DNA of 64,000 nucleotides, from positions 6,983,187 through 7,047,186 of the forward strand of contig JAZBQD010000027.1 in NCBI GenBank assembly GCA_036583965.1, read 5' to 3'. The stretch's first letter is position 1, and each line of letters starts with the position of its first letter. Source of the stretch: Prunella strophiata. Taxonomy: Eukaryota; Chordata; Aves; Passeriformes; Prunellidae. The position numbers and the translations under genes are program-made. The notes under the pieces were generated by a model, which saw only the letters and a list, made by a program, of their open reading frames with translations, ran no database searches and was not told the origin of the DNA. Shown here in pieces: positions 23,678 to 36,229 of this stretch.

Positions 23678-26600
23678 GTGCCTTTTTTATAAGTGATTTT
23701 GGAGTTCCTGAATGAGTCAAGCACTGTAGTTCAGTGCTGCACCAAATCTGAGTCACTTTGTGTGTTCCTGACAAGAGCCCAAGCAGAATGCTGATTGTCA
23801 GAGCTGCACTGGGAAGGGGGGGATGCTTTTCAGTGCCCAGAGTTTCATCTCCTGCTCCCAGTCAGAAGATGCTGAGCTGTCTTTGAGCCCACCTGAGGCA
23901 TCACCTGGTGAAGCTGGGACTGAAATGAGCCCAGCCTGCTTTTTATGACACAACATGCAAGTGCTTTTCCTGGCACTTCTTTCCCCCTCTGCATGTTTCT
24001 GTTTTATTTTGGCACTGATCCTGCAGCTCTGCTCAGACACGCTCTGGAGCCCACACAAAGTGAGGTAGGTGCAGCAAATTGCACAATCAAGTCCATTAAA
24101 TAGAATTGCACTTCCATAACAAAATATGACAGCTGTCATTTAAAGCTGAGAATTCCCTTCCCCAGCAAGCATATTTTATTCTGAGGCAACAGCAAAGAAG
24201 ATATCCTCCAATCAAAAAAGACACAGAGATAGAAACTATAATGGGGGTTATTTAAATCTAGCTTAATCATCTTAGCAAATAAATGGCTTGGGTATGAACT
24301 GATTTGTGTGGTTGGTGCCACAAAGGAAGGGCAGAAAATTCCTAACAACTGATCCACACTTCTGTGGCATTGAATTTGTAAAGTAAAATGGGCTTTAGAA
24401 TTTTATTTCAATTATTCCATCTGGTTCATACAGAAACTCTTCTAGACTGAAAACTCTGTGCAGCACAGGCTTAAATTTCCTACAATACCATTTGTGCTGG
24501 GTTTGGATTATTGGGACATGTCCCAGCACTGACCTGTGCCTGATTACCTGCCAGAAAATCTAAGATAATCATAGGTAGAATTTAAAGTGAACTTTCCTCT
24601 GGGTTTTGGACTTGTAATAAAGTCTGCAAATAAAGAAATTCTGCTGCTCACACAGCAAAACTCATAAGCAGATTTCTAAGAGTGGTTTTTCATTCTGTCC
24701 TGTGTCTTTGACAAAGAACCATTATGAAATGCAGATTACACAGATAATTTTGCATACGTGTATATGGTTTTGATGGAAGGCAGCAGGCCAAAATTTGGCT
24801 AGCAAGAAAAATTGAGTAGTTAGAAAATGCAAAAGAAATTAAAATGTGTATAACTCTGGCAAGTTTGATAAGCGTGATAATACAGTAGGCCAAAAGGGTG
24901 CAATTGCTAAAAGTATAAAAAGCTCAAGCACAACTTGTTCAAATGGAAGCAGAAAACTTGTCAGGTGCTCTGTAGACTGAAAAATATTTGCCTGAAATTT
25001 CTTAGGTTTTCAGAGCTCTCACTGGATTACGTTTTGGGTTGTGCTTCTATTAAAAATGAGATTTTTTTCCACTCTTCAAAATTGACCACAAAATCATCAA
25101 GTAAAACTGTTCTAATTTAATTGTGTAACTTCACGGGACCTTTGCCTGAGTGAGAACTGTGCTGCACAAAGACTGGTAGAAGGAAATTACTGATTCCTAT
25201 GGATACTTTCAGCATCATAATGGGCTTCAGTGTGTATTTGAATTTCTCTGAACAAAAGGAAAGGTGCCTTTGCTACTGGTGCACCATAACCCATCTATTT
25301 AAGAGCTGTGCTTTACTCTGGCCCTCTGTGCTGGGGTAATTTTTGCCTGAGTAGAGAAAAAGGAGTTTTTGATAGGTGATACAAAGAACTCACTCAAAAT
25401 AGGAGCTCTCATATGCTTGGAGGCCACGCTCTGATATGGAAATTGGAATATGAATTGACAACTGTTAGGAGAGAAATACCCAAGTTACAGAACTTAGGGA
25501 ACCTTGAGCTTTGTTAAAAAATAATTTATTTAATAATACAACATTGACTGTCTGAGATTAGGAAGAACCATTTTGATGTAGTTTATTTTTTAAGCTATTC
25601 ACTTCATACAGCTGCATATTTGTTCCTGTCACTCTCTCCAATATTAAATTTCATGGCTCTAAATGGTATGAGTTTGTTTTATTTTCCTCAGTCAGAGACT
25701 TTAATGCTTATATTATTGATTCATGCTAAAAAAAAAGGAAACAATGAGGGGCTTCTTCAGGATACTTGAAATCTGATCAATTTTTTTTTCTTTTGAATTG
25801 GAAATATAATATACCTCTTACTCCAGGATATGTGTCTCTAAGTGCAAGTGGTTGCAGCATACATATTAATTTCCTGTTGTATTTTAATGTACAGGCTCAG
25901 CATCCATATTTTATAAATGCTGACACCCTAAAGTTAAGTAGGCTAACATGGCAGTTTTGAAGTAGCAATTTATGTTGCAAGTAAGGCATTATTGAAGTCA
26001 AATAAGTGTTTCACAATTTGTGTTATCATGCACATATTTCAGCTACTTGGTGCAATATTTGTAAGTACAGCTCCAGGACATGACAGGAGTTTTTAGAGCA
26101 GGGGCTGAATTCCTGTCACTTTCTGTCCAATACTGATTTTAACCTTGTACATGGGATTAATATGCACATAATTAATAGATGAGTGACAAAACAAGGTTGA
26201 GAAGGCAAAGAGAAAGGGATTTGCTTAGACACTGTCTTAGCACTGTTGGAACATATCTCTACCTTTATTTTGATTTAATTTTAGTCACTAAGAGAACATT
26301 TTGAAAAGAAAAGAGATCTTTATTCTGTGTCATAGGTAATAAACTAGGGAGGAATATTTAGTCAATAGAGAGGGACTCAACTCTAAATTTCTGCTTCTTA
26401 CACTCATTTCTGCAAGGTGAAATGAGAGATGCTTGTTTTCTGTTCCAAAGTAATTTCTATTTCAGACTGAAAGCATTAAAAGAAATCCATAAAGATTTTG
26501 TGAGGGTAGAAGAAGATATTTAGAATTCAGTTAATTTTTTGAATAACAAATTGAATGCACATGTAGAACCAGGAGTTACAAATGAGAGAGGGAAGAATTG

Positions 26601-26773
26601 AGAAGTTCATAAGTGCCACAATTCACAGTTGTTCCTGTCTGCCTGGATGTAGAAAGTAGATGGGATTTTCCTAAAATGACCTCCTATAAACAACTGAGAA
26701 CTGAAAGCTGTTGGTGACTTTTGGAGGGTCCTGGCTCCCCTCATTTGGTTGCAATTTCTGACTGGTGCTCCAA

Positions 26774-26800
26774 GAGCCTGTGAGGAGCCTGTGAGGAGCC
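26774..26800 (+). repeat. Short tandem repeat, 11-bp unit
   Basis: GAGCCTGTGAG is repeated twice exactly, followed by a partial third copy (GAGCC). Confidence 0.85.
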
Positions 26801-27589
26801 ACACCAGGGAGGGTGGTCAGGCTGAGAGGGAAACACTGGGGTCTTGCTAAATTTAGGTGGCCCAGAAGTAGGGGAGAGGGTGTCAAGGCTGTGTCATACA
26901 AAGGATGATATTCCAGAGAAAGAGTCTCTGGAAATGTCATATAATGGACTCCTGAGTGTCTACCATTGAGACTTTCTACTAGGTAAATGGGATTGCATAA
27001 TAGCATATATATGTATAATCTTGATTTTTAAGGACTGTTATGCAAAACTTGTTGTTTGAGGCTTTGTTTTTTTCTTCTTGTAGGCTGCATCTTAGTTCTG
27101 AGAGTCCCACATTTTACAGATTGCTACTAAGGCTTGCATTCTAAAAGGGTCATAGTTTGAGAATGTTCAAAGTACACATGTAATTGAGAAAATTAATGTG
27201 TATCTTTCATTGTATCACGAGGCCAGGGTGCTTTTTATTGCATATTCCTACTCACTCTATAAATTCCTGCAGAACTTTTTTTAAACAGCTTCTTTTATGT
27301 GTTTCCACACAGCTGCCCACCTTCTCTCATGCTGTTCCCTGTGCTTGCTTCATACTCCTCCTCTCCTCCATTAACTCCCCTCAGACAGGTGCTCCAGGTC
27401 CTCTCTAGAAATGACACAATCCCTGCTGGTGAAATCTGTATTTGCTCCTGAGAGTTGGACAGCCACAGTGCTTCCTTTGTTAATAGGGTTTTATAACAAC
27501 TTCAGTAATAAAGAGTACTTTTAATTTTCTTTTAAAATACAGCAGCCATAAATAATCAAAGGTTAAGTAAAGAAATTATTTTTAGACAG

Positions 27590-27990
27590 GTTCTTCATCA
27601 TGCAGGACCTAGAGTTCTTTATTCATATCAATTAATGACAGTGTTAGTACGTAAAAAGGAGTGTAAAGACTCTAGTGTCCTATTCTGTTTTTGGTTCTAA
27701 AATACCATCCAACTATTGCAAGATGAGCGCAGAGATGAATGACTAAGAGTCACACTCTTAGAGCACTTCTCTTATTAAACTTTTAATAAGAACATCAGTA
27801 ATTTGCACTAATGACTTCTATTTGTATTAGAGGAGATCAAACTATAAATTAGAAAGTAAATGAATATATGGAATAAATATCTCAGAGATACTGCATTATG
27901 TTGTGTACTTTATTCTTTAATTGAAAATGCTATTTTAATTTAATTAATAATGATGATCATGCAACAGAATGTGTTTTGGAGTATGCCTCA
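27590..27990. promoter_or_regulatory. Candidate conserved element with paired palindromes
   Basis: This is an AT-rich, repeat-free block with TATCAATTAATGAC (about 27628), two retained CpGs (AGTACGTAA near 27648, GAGCGCAG near 27725), and a homeodomain-like cluster TTTAATTTAATTAATAATGATGATCATG (27933-27960; the motif runs through these positions). Two neat inverted repeats lie in the middle (27743-27761 and 27771-27790). The mix resembles conserved non-coding elements. No exon or known repeat overlaps. Conservation must be tested before calling function. Confidence 0.35.
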
Positions 27991-27999
27991 TAAAAGAAA

Positions 28000-29320
28000 A
28001 GAAATTCAAACAATGGGATAGCAACTGTCCTTCAGCACAAAGGGACAGGGCAAGGACCATTTTTTGACCTTTGTGCTGTTCAGCACTTGATGTTCTAAGT
28101 TGGTTTCTGTAAGTGAAGAGAATTATTTCCTAGAAACACAGCAGACATTGTTTTTTTCCTGGAATAAGTGTAATTCTGTCAAACTGTTGTAAAAAATTCT
28201 TTTTACAATCCACAGAACTACCTAAGGAAGATTTTTTTTTTAAAGCAAATAATTTGTTCTCCTGTATTTTCTATTTTCATACTCTTTTGCATGTGTTTTT
28301 TTATTCTACAACATTGTATTTTCTTATTGTTAGAAGGCAAAGTATAGTAATAGAATTGCAACTGTCAGGAATACATTTATTGGCAGGAATAGTAAACAGT
28401 TAAATTTTTTTCAAACTTTTTCTTCTGAGAAATAACATTTCCAAGTCCCACAACATGGTTTCAGCTTCTTGCCATGTGGCTGATACAATGAGCCTTACTA
28501 AGATTAAGAAAAGCTCTAGAAAACACTGGAGGGTTTTCTTTGTTTTGTGTTTGTATTTTGAATAATAGGTGGCAAGACATGTTTGACATAAGACTGCAGA
28601 ATGATTAAACTAAGGATTTGGAGTGCAGCTGCGCTGATGATATTTGGCAGCTTTATTGACACATTGTATTGCCTCAGGCTCATGGTTTTTGCAGTTTTTC
28701 AGTCATTTCTTGCAGTCTGTTTAGGGAGAAAGCACTTAGGCCTGCTTATGAGCTGGGTTTGTCCTTCTCCCAACCTGCAGGGATGAACCAAAGCAAATGG
28801 CTCTGCTTGGAGAGGAGGAACATGAGAGTCCAAACTGGGCCTCTTTGCAGTGCTTTGCATTAATAGAAGTTCTTGTTAGATCAAATGTTTCTCTATGAAA
28901 TGGCCAGATTTTAATTTCAGTTAATTTGATAATTTTCCTTCACCGTTCTTCAAGTTTCATTGAAATTCAATTTAAATGCATATTTGAGATGTAAAAAAGG
29001 TGTTCTGCCAAGATATGGTTATTGGAACCATTGCCTCTAAAATTCCTGTAACATTTGCAGACCAAATTCTGGTGCAATCCATCAGAGGTGTGACAGGACA
29101 ATGTTCCCTGCACTGCTGTTCCATGGCTTTTCTCAGGTGTGACCCAACACAGTCTGTGCTGCTGCTTCCTATTGTGCCCATGGTCAGGCCCCTGGTCATT
29201 ATTCCTGGTCACAGCAGAAATAATATTGAAGTAATAAGGATATTTGCTATGAAAAAAAATATGGTTTGATGTGCTATTAATTGTTTTTCTGCCTGCCTTG
29301 TCCACACTAAAATGTTTTTC
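28000..29320. other. Non-coding sequence, nothing specific
   Basis: No gene or repeat is recognised. The overlapping frames at 28967-29305 run on both strands and show no domain. Confidence 0.55.
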
Positions 29321-29324
29321 ATGG

Positions 29325-29480
29325 CAAGAGTGATAAAGTTCTGGAATGGTCTGCCTGGGGAGGTGATGGAGTCACTGTCCCTGGATGTGGCACTGGGTGC
29401 CAGGGTTTAGCTGAGGTGTTGGGGCTGGGTTGGACTCAATGATCTTTAAGGTCTCTTCCAACCCAGTGATTCTGTAAATC
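29325..29480 (+). mobile_element. CR1 LINE 3' end, short copy
   Basis: TTCTGGAATGGTCTGCCTGG, GGAGGTGATGGAGTCACTGTCCCTGG (in two halves), ATGTGGCACTGGGTGCCAGG, GGTTGGACTCAATGATCTTT, and TCTTCCAACCCAGTGATTCTGT are the standard avian CR1 3' terminal blocks in order. The copy is the least diverged CR1 here. The roughly 25 bases usually found between the CCCTGGA and GGATGTGG blocks are missing, as if deleted through the shared GGA. It is 5'-truncated, as most CR1 insertions are, and codes for nothing. Confidence 0.9.
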
Positions 29481-29489
29481 TTGTGATCC

Positions 29490-32400
29490 AGGCTGTCCTT
29501 GCTACTTGAGGCCCTTATGGGGTGGGAAATAGACTTTTTTTTTTTTTTTTTTTTTTGCATTTCTGACACCTGTGGCTCTGTTGATCATGAGGCCATTACT
29601 GAACCATGGAGGCCACTTTTAAAAATAGTTGTTTTATGCCATGAGGCACAGGCATGTGACATGTCCAATAGAAATCACACAACTTGGAAAACTGCTGTTG
29701 CTGCAAGACATGCAACTGATCCTGAGGTGAGGTTGTGTCATTAGATATATAATTCATATTAAACATCTCATCATTGCTGCTCTAGAAAATGGTTTTTACT
29801 CAGTGGCTACAAATAAAAATGTCAGTCAGGCAGGGTTTGAAGCTTTTTTCTTTCCCTTAACTTTGCACTGCTTAAACTAAATGTTCATTCTGATGTCCTG
29901 GCTTTATGAGTGGTTTTGAGGCCATTTGCTCTAATCTGAATTTTAGAAAGGCAGCTGTTCACTGCTGAGTGACAGTTCTCACTGAGCTTCCCTGTCTCCC
30001 TGAGATGTTCAGATCTTTAATGTCTATAGCTGTGCAGTCACCTGCCACTGAACCTTTACCTTTTCCTCTTCATTGGCATGTGGGTTATCCCTCAGATGGG
30101 CAATAATTACACTGGAGGTAGCTTTGTGTTCCTGCATTTAAGCCTTACTGTTTGAATACTCTTGGGGAGTTTTTGCAGTCTCAGACATTAGTGATAACTT
30201 CTTGAGGTGAATTTGAGCATATTTGACTTAATCTCAAAACTTCTTTTTGTGCTACAATCAAAGTATCAAACTATCTTCCAGAAACATTTCTAATCTGGAA
30301 TTCAAGATGTGAATTCATGTGTTAAGTTTCCTTAAGGATTTTTTTTTTTTTTAATGAAAGTTTTCATTGTTATGAGTATCTTCCAGAGAGGAATGAAAGG
30401 AATAAAAATAGTGAGTTTTTTGCATCCACTTGTAGCATATTTTAAAAATCCACAAAACATATTGAAACTGATCACAAATGGAAGTGTGTTGTCAATGCCA
30501 ATCAAGGTTTAAAATATTTTAAGTTCCCTAAAACACAGATTACATTAAATAAGTTAAACTTGCCTGACAACTTCTAAAAATGATATCTCAAAATGCTTAT
30601 ACTTCAATCAGAATGTTTCCATATTTTTTAGATTTAGTTAAGATTTTTCTTTGTTTTATATCCTTGCCCACCAGTTAAATACTAAAGACTTGGAAGTATT
30701 TGCTGCAGAGCATTTTGTCACTTTTATAGTTATGTAGCTGATTTTAACATGCAAAACAAAGTTAGGTGACTTTTTGGATGTAATTTGTCTCTCAAATTGC
30801 AAAGAAACAGTTCATACTCTTAATTGGCTGATAAAAAAACCCAGATCAGCATAACCAAATAATCCCCCTCTCCCCTAACCCAGAAAAAAAGCTCAAATGA
30901 AGGATAATAGAAGCAAGCTCAAAATCCATTTCCAAATCAGAAATCAACTTTTTGGTCAAATGTCATTTCTTATGTTCCTTTATAGTAAAGCATGAAAGCT
31001 CTGCCTCAGTTTCTTCCTCATCTGATTGAAATCTGGGTTTGAGGCAACACCCTCACCATGAACTTTCTCTGAAGTCACTCTGCTTGGAGGAACTAGATGT
31101 GAGGTTAATTAGATTTAAGGTTAAGAAACGACCTAGTGTAAGTGCAGAAGCCTGCCATGTTATAGAACAGATTAACTTAAAAAATTTTACTTTATTTGGT
31201 AGAAACTGCCCCCCCCCCCAAAAAAAAAAACAAAACCAAAAAAAACCCCAAAAAAAACCACCAAACAAAAAACCAAAACCCAAAAATAAACCTACAACCA
31301 TTATTTAGAATAAATTTATTTCAGCACTTAAAGAAATGGGGATTATTATTTGAAGAAATAATTATTAGTCCATCTCAAATCTTGAGAAGGTATAACTCAA
31401 ATTTCTTATGTAACAGGATTACCTAGGAACTGAAATGTTATTTTCATTTTCATTTCTAATATCCCTTCTTGTATTATTTAACATGTGAACTGGCATGTAC
31501 ATTTGGACTTTTTTTCAGAACTAAAACCAAACCCTCAAAACCTTGATTTACTCTAACCATTGTATGTCTTGTAATGAGTTTGGGATATCTGAACTTTTAG
31601 AAATCATTAAAATGATAGTTTCAAATAAGTAGATAAACATTAAATACCACCAAAGAGAATGAAATTAAGTCTTTTTAATACAACGCAAAAGATTGAGTGT
31701 GAAGAACTGTGGAAATTGTTTGTACAAACTCTAACATACTTTGACAACAGTGGAAGCTTTAAGAACTGTGTACTTTGCTGACAGGAGTGAAAACCTCACA
31801 TATTTATGTTCCACAACATCCTATATTGCTGATGTTTTGACCAGTTACTTGAATTTTTTTTAGTTATTTCACATGTTTAGTTAGGATAAATACCCTTAAT
31901 TTAAAATCTTCAGTCAGTTCTGTGCTCTGATCCTTCAGAGCCCTGTGAGTGGTGTACCTCACAAATACTTTCCTGTGCTTCCACAGTGAAATTATTGGTA
32001 ATTTCTGGTTTCATATTTCTTTCATGGGACAAAATGAGCATTACAAACATGCTTTTTCAGAGATTAATGCTTTTACACAATAATGTCTGTATCCTCATGA
32101 GTCCTCAGCAACTGAGACAGAAGAAAGGGAAAGGCTGAGGTTTGTTTGCTGTGTGGTTGCATAATTATTGTGTGACTAATGGGAAGAATTGTGCTCAGTA
32201 GGACTCATTTCACAAAAATTGGACTTTTATACAATTTGTTTACTCAGACTGAGTTAACTTGCACTGACTTTAATGTTTGCCTGAAAAGCTATTATTTCTC
32301 CTCTTAGTACTGCCAGTTACTGTATTACAGTTATTACAATGTGTGCCTCATGTATTTCTGTGGTGTCAGTCAACATTTTGGGAAGTTATCTGGAAAGATT

Positions 32401-33140
32401 TCAAACCTAGAGCATTCTGCCTGAGGGGCTGCAGGAAGACTGATGGCCATATCTTTGGAAGGTCATTAAGAGGATTTCAAGGATTAAACCCCTTCTTTTT
32501 GTCTGGCTGGAGATTAGTGGAGGAACCTGCACCAGTGGGCATTTGGTGTGATCAAACCTGACTGTGGAGCTCCCTTTGTGCTGGACAAAAGGGAGCTTAG
32601 TGCTGAGCCTGACCCAGCCAGAACAGGCTGTGTGCAGGCAGCACTGACAAATTCTGAAAAAAAAAAAAACCAGAGGGCAGGCCTCAGGGAGGAAAGTCTG
32701 TGGTCAAGCAAGAGACAAAAGAAGACATTGTTATGTGCAGATATAGAATCTGTGAGGATGGGCAGAGAACGTATAGAGAGATTAAAAATAGCAGTGGTTT
32801 AGTTCATTTTCAAGTGAGATGCTCATCTGTAGCCTTCCCACTTTGCAAATCTAGGTATTATGTAAACAGGACAGTGTGTGCTGCAATTACAGGAACAGCA
32901 CAAGAGAAATCACAGGAGCAAGTGAGATATTCTGGTTCTTCTGGTTATTGCCTCAGTAAGGACTGAAGTGCAAAGGCATCTGTGGTGGCTGGGGAGAGGG
33001 AGAAGGTTTGCCAGATCAGGAGTTTCATACAGGAAATTACAGAAAGAAATGCTAGAAGGTCATGGGAAGGTCTTTAAAATCAGAATAATCTGGAAATAAA
33101 GAAGTTAGCTATGGTGCTGAACACAAATGGCTGAACATGG
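29490..33140. other. Non-coding sequence with low-complexity tracts
   Basis: No gene is supported. The T run at 29535-29556, the C/A-rich tract at 31209-31300 and a hairpin at 32568-32597 lie here. A GC-richer patch (32400-32700) is of unknown origin. A CTCAGTTTC...CTCATCTGA string at about 31005-31027 hints at a MIR fragment but is too short to call. Confidence 0.55.
31209..31300 (+). repeat. Low-complexity C-run then A/C-rich tract
   Basis: Eleven C residues (31209-31219) are followed by about eleven A and then irregular A-runs broken by C (AAAACCAAAA-type) until about 31300. The lysine/asparagine-rich and phenylalanine/glycine-rich translations on the two strands are products of this composition and are not proteins. 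Confidence 0.9.
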
Positions 33141-33143
33141 CTG

Positions 33144-33268
33144 CAGAATCACTGAGTGGTTGAGGTTGGAAGGGACCTTTGCAGACCATCTAATTCCTGC
33201 CATGGGCAGGGACACCTTCCAGCAGAGGATGTTGTTCCTCTCCAGTGGTGATCTCCAGTGATGGGGGT
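33144..33268 (-). mobile_element. CR1 LINE 3' end, minus strand
   Basis: CAGAATCACTGAGTGGTTGAGG, GTTGGAAGGGACCTTTGCAG, ACCATCTAATTC, and CCTGCCATGGGCAGGGACACCTTCC (read as two overlapping blocks) are the reverse complement of the avian CR1 3' terminus. The element is therefore inserted on the minus strand with its 3' end at about 33144. It loses similarity after about 33260. It is a 5'-truncated, non-coding relic. Confidence 0.88.
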
Positions 33269-34353
33269 TAAGCAGAGAGGGTCTGTTGCCCTGTTCTTCT
33301 AAAGTTCTTTTAAGCCTTCTGATGTTTACATTTTGTAATGGACTTTCATGTAAAAGTTTGTTTTGCATTCTTTTCTGGAGGAGGAGAAATTTGATTGACT
33401 GTTGGTTTGACCAGTGTCATTGGAGAGGTGGCATTTCATCCTCCAATCCACTGGCACTTTATGAATTCTATAAATATCAGAATCAGAAAATAAATCTGCC
33501 TTTTTTACCTTGAACTTTCATGCATGTACATATGGTTAATTCATGTTGTAGTGTGACAAGGGTCAGCCTGTTTAGGATGCTCTGCAGTGCCTGTGCTCCC
33601 AGAGGTGGGTGCTGGGGTGCTCTTTTGTTTCTTCTTGTGATCTCTGCCTGTTGGTGAACAAGAGAAAAAAGGAGAAGCACTCCTCCTTCCTGAGGTAGCT
33701 TCCCCAAACTGCAGCTGTGTAGAGTTTCTGCAAAAATAGTCTATTTCTCTGGTACAAGCTAGCTTGAAATATCTTTCTCTTCAGTCACTCAACCCTCTAC
33801 AAATTGACTTGAAACAGTTTGAAAAGTTTTTATTTAGCATCCTAGTAAAACGTTTCTATCTGGAGTTACTGGGTTAAACCTCTGTCCCCTTGTTTTCAGA
33901 TTTTTAAAGTTTATGCTGTTCATTATGCATTTAATGCTGAAGGTCCCTAAGATTTCTGTATCTGGGGAATTCTGGCATATCTGGATTACTGGGACAGTGA
34001 TATAACTCCCAACATGTGTTGACTCTTTTGTCAACATATTTTGCATGGCTGCTGCTGCTGCACCTTTACCTAAAGCTTAGCCACAGCCTGAAAAAGACAA
34101 TATTTTAACTGGAGTGTGGCTTCATTCCTTGCTGAAGCTGGACCAGGGGATTTGTGGTGTTGGGCACTTGGACTGAAGGTCACAGTCTCAGGAAAGTGGT
34201 TTATAGGTTTGCCTTTCTAGGCTGTCCAGAGCTGATTAGCCTGGGTTTTGTGTTCTGACATGGAATGAAAGATTTAGAAAATTTGGTGTGGAATTCTACA
34301 GAATTCATGCCTGTGAAGAAATTTAATTATCTTCTACCTAGAAATGTGTGGTT

Positions 34354-34354
<1 letters not shown>

Positions 34355-34391
<37 letters not shown>
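34355..34391 (+). repeat. Poly-T run (37 nt, longest in window)
   Basis: The T run follows GTGTGGTTG and precedes AATACATTG. It is long enough to be length-polymorphic. On the minus strand it would be a poly-A, but no retrotransposed body is recognisable in the sequence to its left on the plus strand. Confidence 0.9.
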
Positions 34392-34395
<4 letters not shown>

Positions 34396-35633
34396 CATTG
34401 TAAAAACACCCCAAACCCCCTCACTTTGCAAGAACTATTTTATGATAATACTGATAATCTAACTGATACTGGTAGTAGTGCTGCTAATACCTAATGCCAT
34501 TAAAAATAAATCCATCTGTCTTTAGAATAAATGTGGTTTTTCACTTGAGTGTTGTCTTTAATAATATGTGCAGTTTCAGCTCATAATGCAACAATCAAAG
34601 TTTCAGTGAGAGGTTATCAAGGGTGACAGATCTATTCACATGATTTTCTAATTGAAATCAATATAATCTGTTTGTGTGCTCTCAGTAATGTTCAGTGAAA
34701 AATATCCCCAGCCTTAGGTGGGACAAGTAAATAACTAAGATTCTCAAACATTTCTCATTTTAGAGGATGCATTTTTCCTTGTTTGCTTAAGACCAAAATC
34801 TATCAGCTAAATAATCATTCCAAACAGATGCTGTTTATTTATTCCTTCTTTTTCTACTATTTTCTCATATTTATGTATAAGAAGCTTTACTACTATCTAA
34901 AAACTCAATCTATGAAACCAATGAGAATGGAAAAATTCTCATGGGGTAGAAAAAGCTACTGTAACAGAAATAACATTTGTCTCATTTTGGAATTCATCAT
35001 CCAAATTCACTGCCATCACAGTTCAATAAAAGTGAATTTATATAAGATATGAAATAATTTATATTTTCACAATCAGAAATTAGTGAACTATTAGCCATAA
35101 CTCTGATATGAACTGGATGAAGATATAAAAGGGTGAATATTTCTTGTTCATATATCAGAATTTTTTTATATTCTATATAAAAAAATATAAAAAGGCTTTC
35201 AATGGCACATATGAACATTGAAGAGGGAAAAATTGTTTCATCTGTGCCAGTCCTGCATTGCTGCAGGTGGCTGATGGGGCAGTAAATTTTTAAACTTCAT
35301 CTTAAAACTGCTTATTTTGCTTTGCCACCAATGCTTCTACTGGAACACTATCCCAGAGCTTGACTTGTTTGAAAATTAGAACTTTTGAAAAGCTTATTAT
35401 TAGTGGTTTAAATTAATATATTCTTAAGTATTGATAACAGCCCCTGTGGTTTATGGATGAACAGAATTATGAAAAAGGTGGAGTTCCTCTGAGAACTAGC
35501 TTCCTGCCCAAAACAGGGCCAGCTTAAAAGTTGCTTCAAATTGTTCATGGCCTTGTCACAGATGTTGGATGAGGCTTTGGTTTGATAGTTCCTCTATCAC
35601 TGGAAATTTTTACACTTACTTCAGCTGGACTAA

Positions 35634-35677
35634 TAGGATGTGATATAGGATGTGATATCACTTGTAGGATGTGATAT
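35634..35677 (+). repeat. Three copies of TAGGATGTGATA
   Basis: The word TAGGATGTGATA occurs at 35634-35645 and 35646-35657 in tandem, and again at 35665-35676 after a 7-base spacer. The pattern suggests slippage; a cluster of identical binding sites is a weaker alternative. Confidence 0.9.
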
Positions 35678-36229
35678 AAAACTCCCTGATTATGACACAA
35701 AGACCAACTGGGTTTTCAAGAAATATTTTCTCTCCATTATACCTCTCTTAATCTGACTTTCTAGAACAGCAATTGGTTTGTGTGTGTATTTTGCTATTAG
35801 GAATCTTCAAGTGTGGGTTTTTTTCCTCTAATTAGTAAAGGTGTGGGTTTTCCTTATGCATTTGAAAGAGCGGTTTGACTTTGAGCTAGCTCACCAAACA
35901 AAAATCTATGTATGTTGCACAACTTATACTGAGTTTTGTGACATGAAATAATTGTTTGAAACATCCATAAACTTGGTGAGAGTTTCAGGCAGAATTGGTG
36001 CAGGACTATTGTTTTAAAATATCAATGATGCTTTGACAAGCAGCCTAGAAAACATGATGGATTTTATAACCACCATCATCTAGTCCATTGTCTGATGCAT
36101 TGATTTTATTTATTATTATTTTCTGAGGCTTTTTAATGTATATATTGAGTGGAAATAAAGTAGTGTCAATGAAATTAGTATTACTTTAACCAGAGTATTT
36201 TACTTTAAATACCAGAGAAACAAAGGTCT

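Larger units (their letters stand above)
20795..27585. other. Non-coding sequence with simple repeats
   Basis: No gene is supported. It contains T runs at 21193-21216 and 22983-23001, a 54-bp tandem duplication at 23571-23677, and a GC-richer patch at 23770-24100. That patch holds a 113-codon minus-strand frame of unknown nature. There is also a p53-type palindrome (24513-24524). TAAT-rich sequence at 21790-21900 resembles, weakly, the enhancer-like islands annotated elsewhere. Confidence 0.55.
33275..36225. other. Non-coding AT-rich sequence
   Basis: No gene is recognised. It contains the 37-nt T run (34355-34391), an AT hairpin (35161-35185) and three copies of a 12-13 bp word at 35634-35677. 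Elsewhere the sequence is unique and AT-rich. Confidence 0.6.

Noticed and set aside
31005..31027. CTCAGTTTCTTCCTCATCTGA as a MIR fragment
   Set aside because: It matches a MIR core word but too little flanking order is preserved to call it.
31039..31426. Lysine/asparagine-rich frames over the C/A tract
   Set aside because: They are translations of a low-complexity A/C run.
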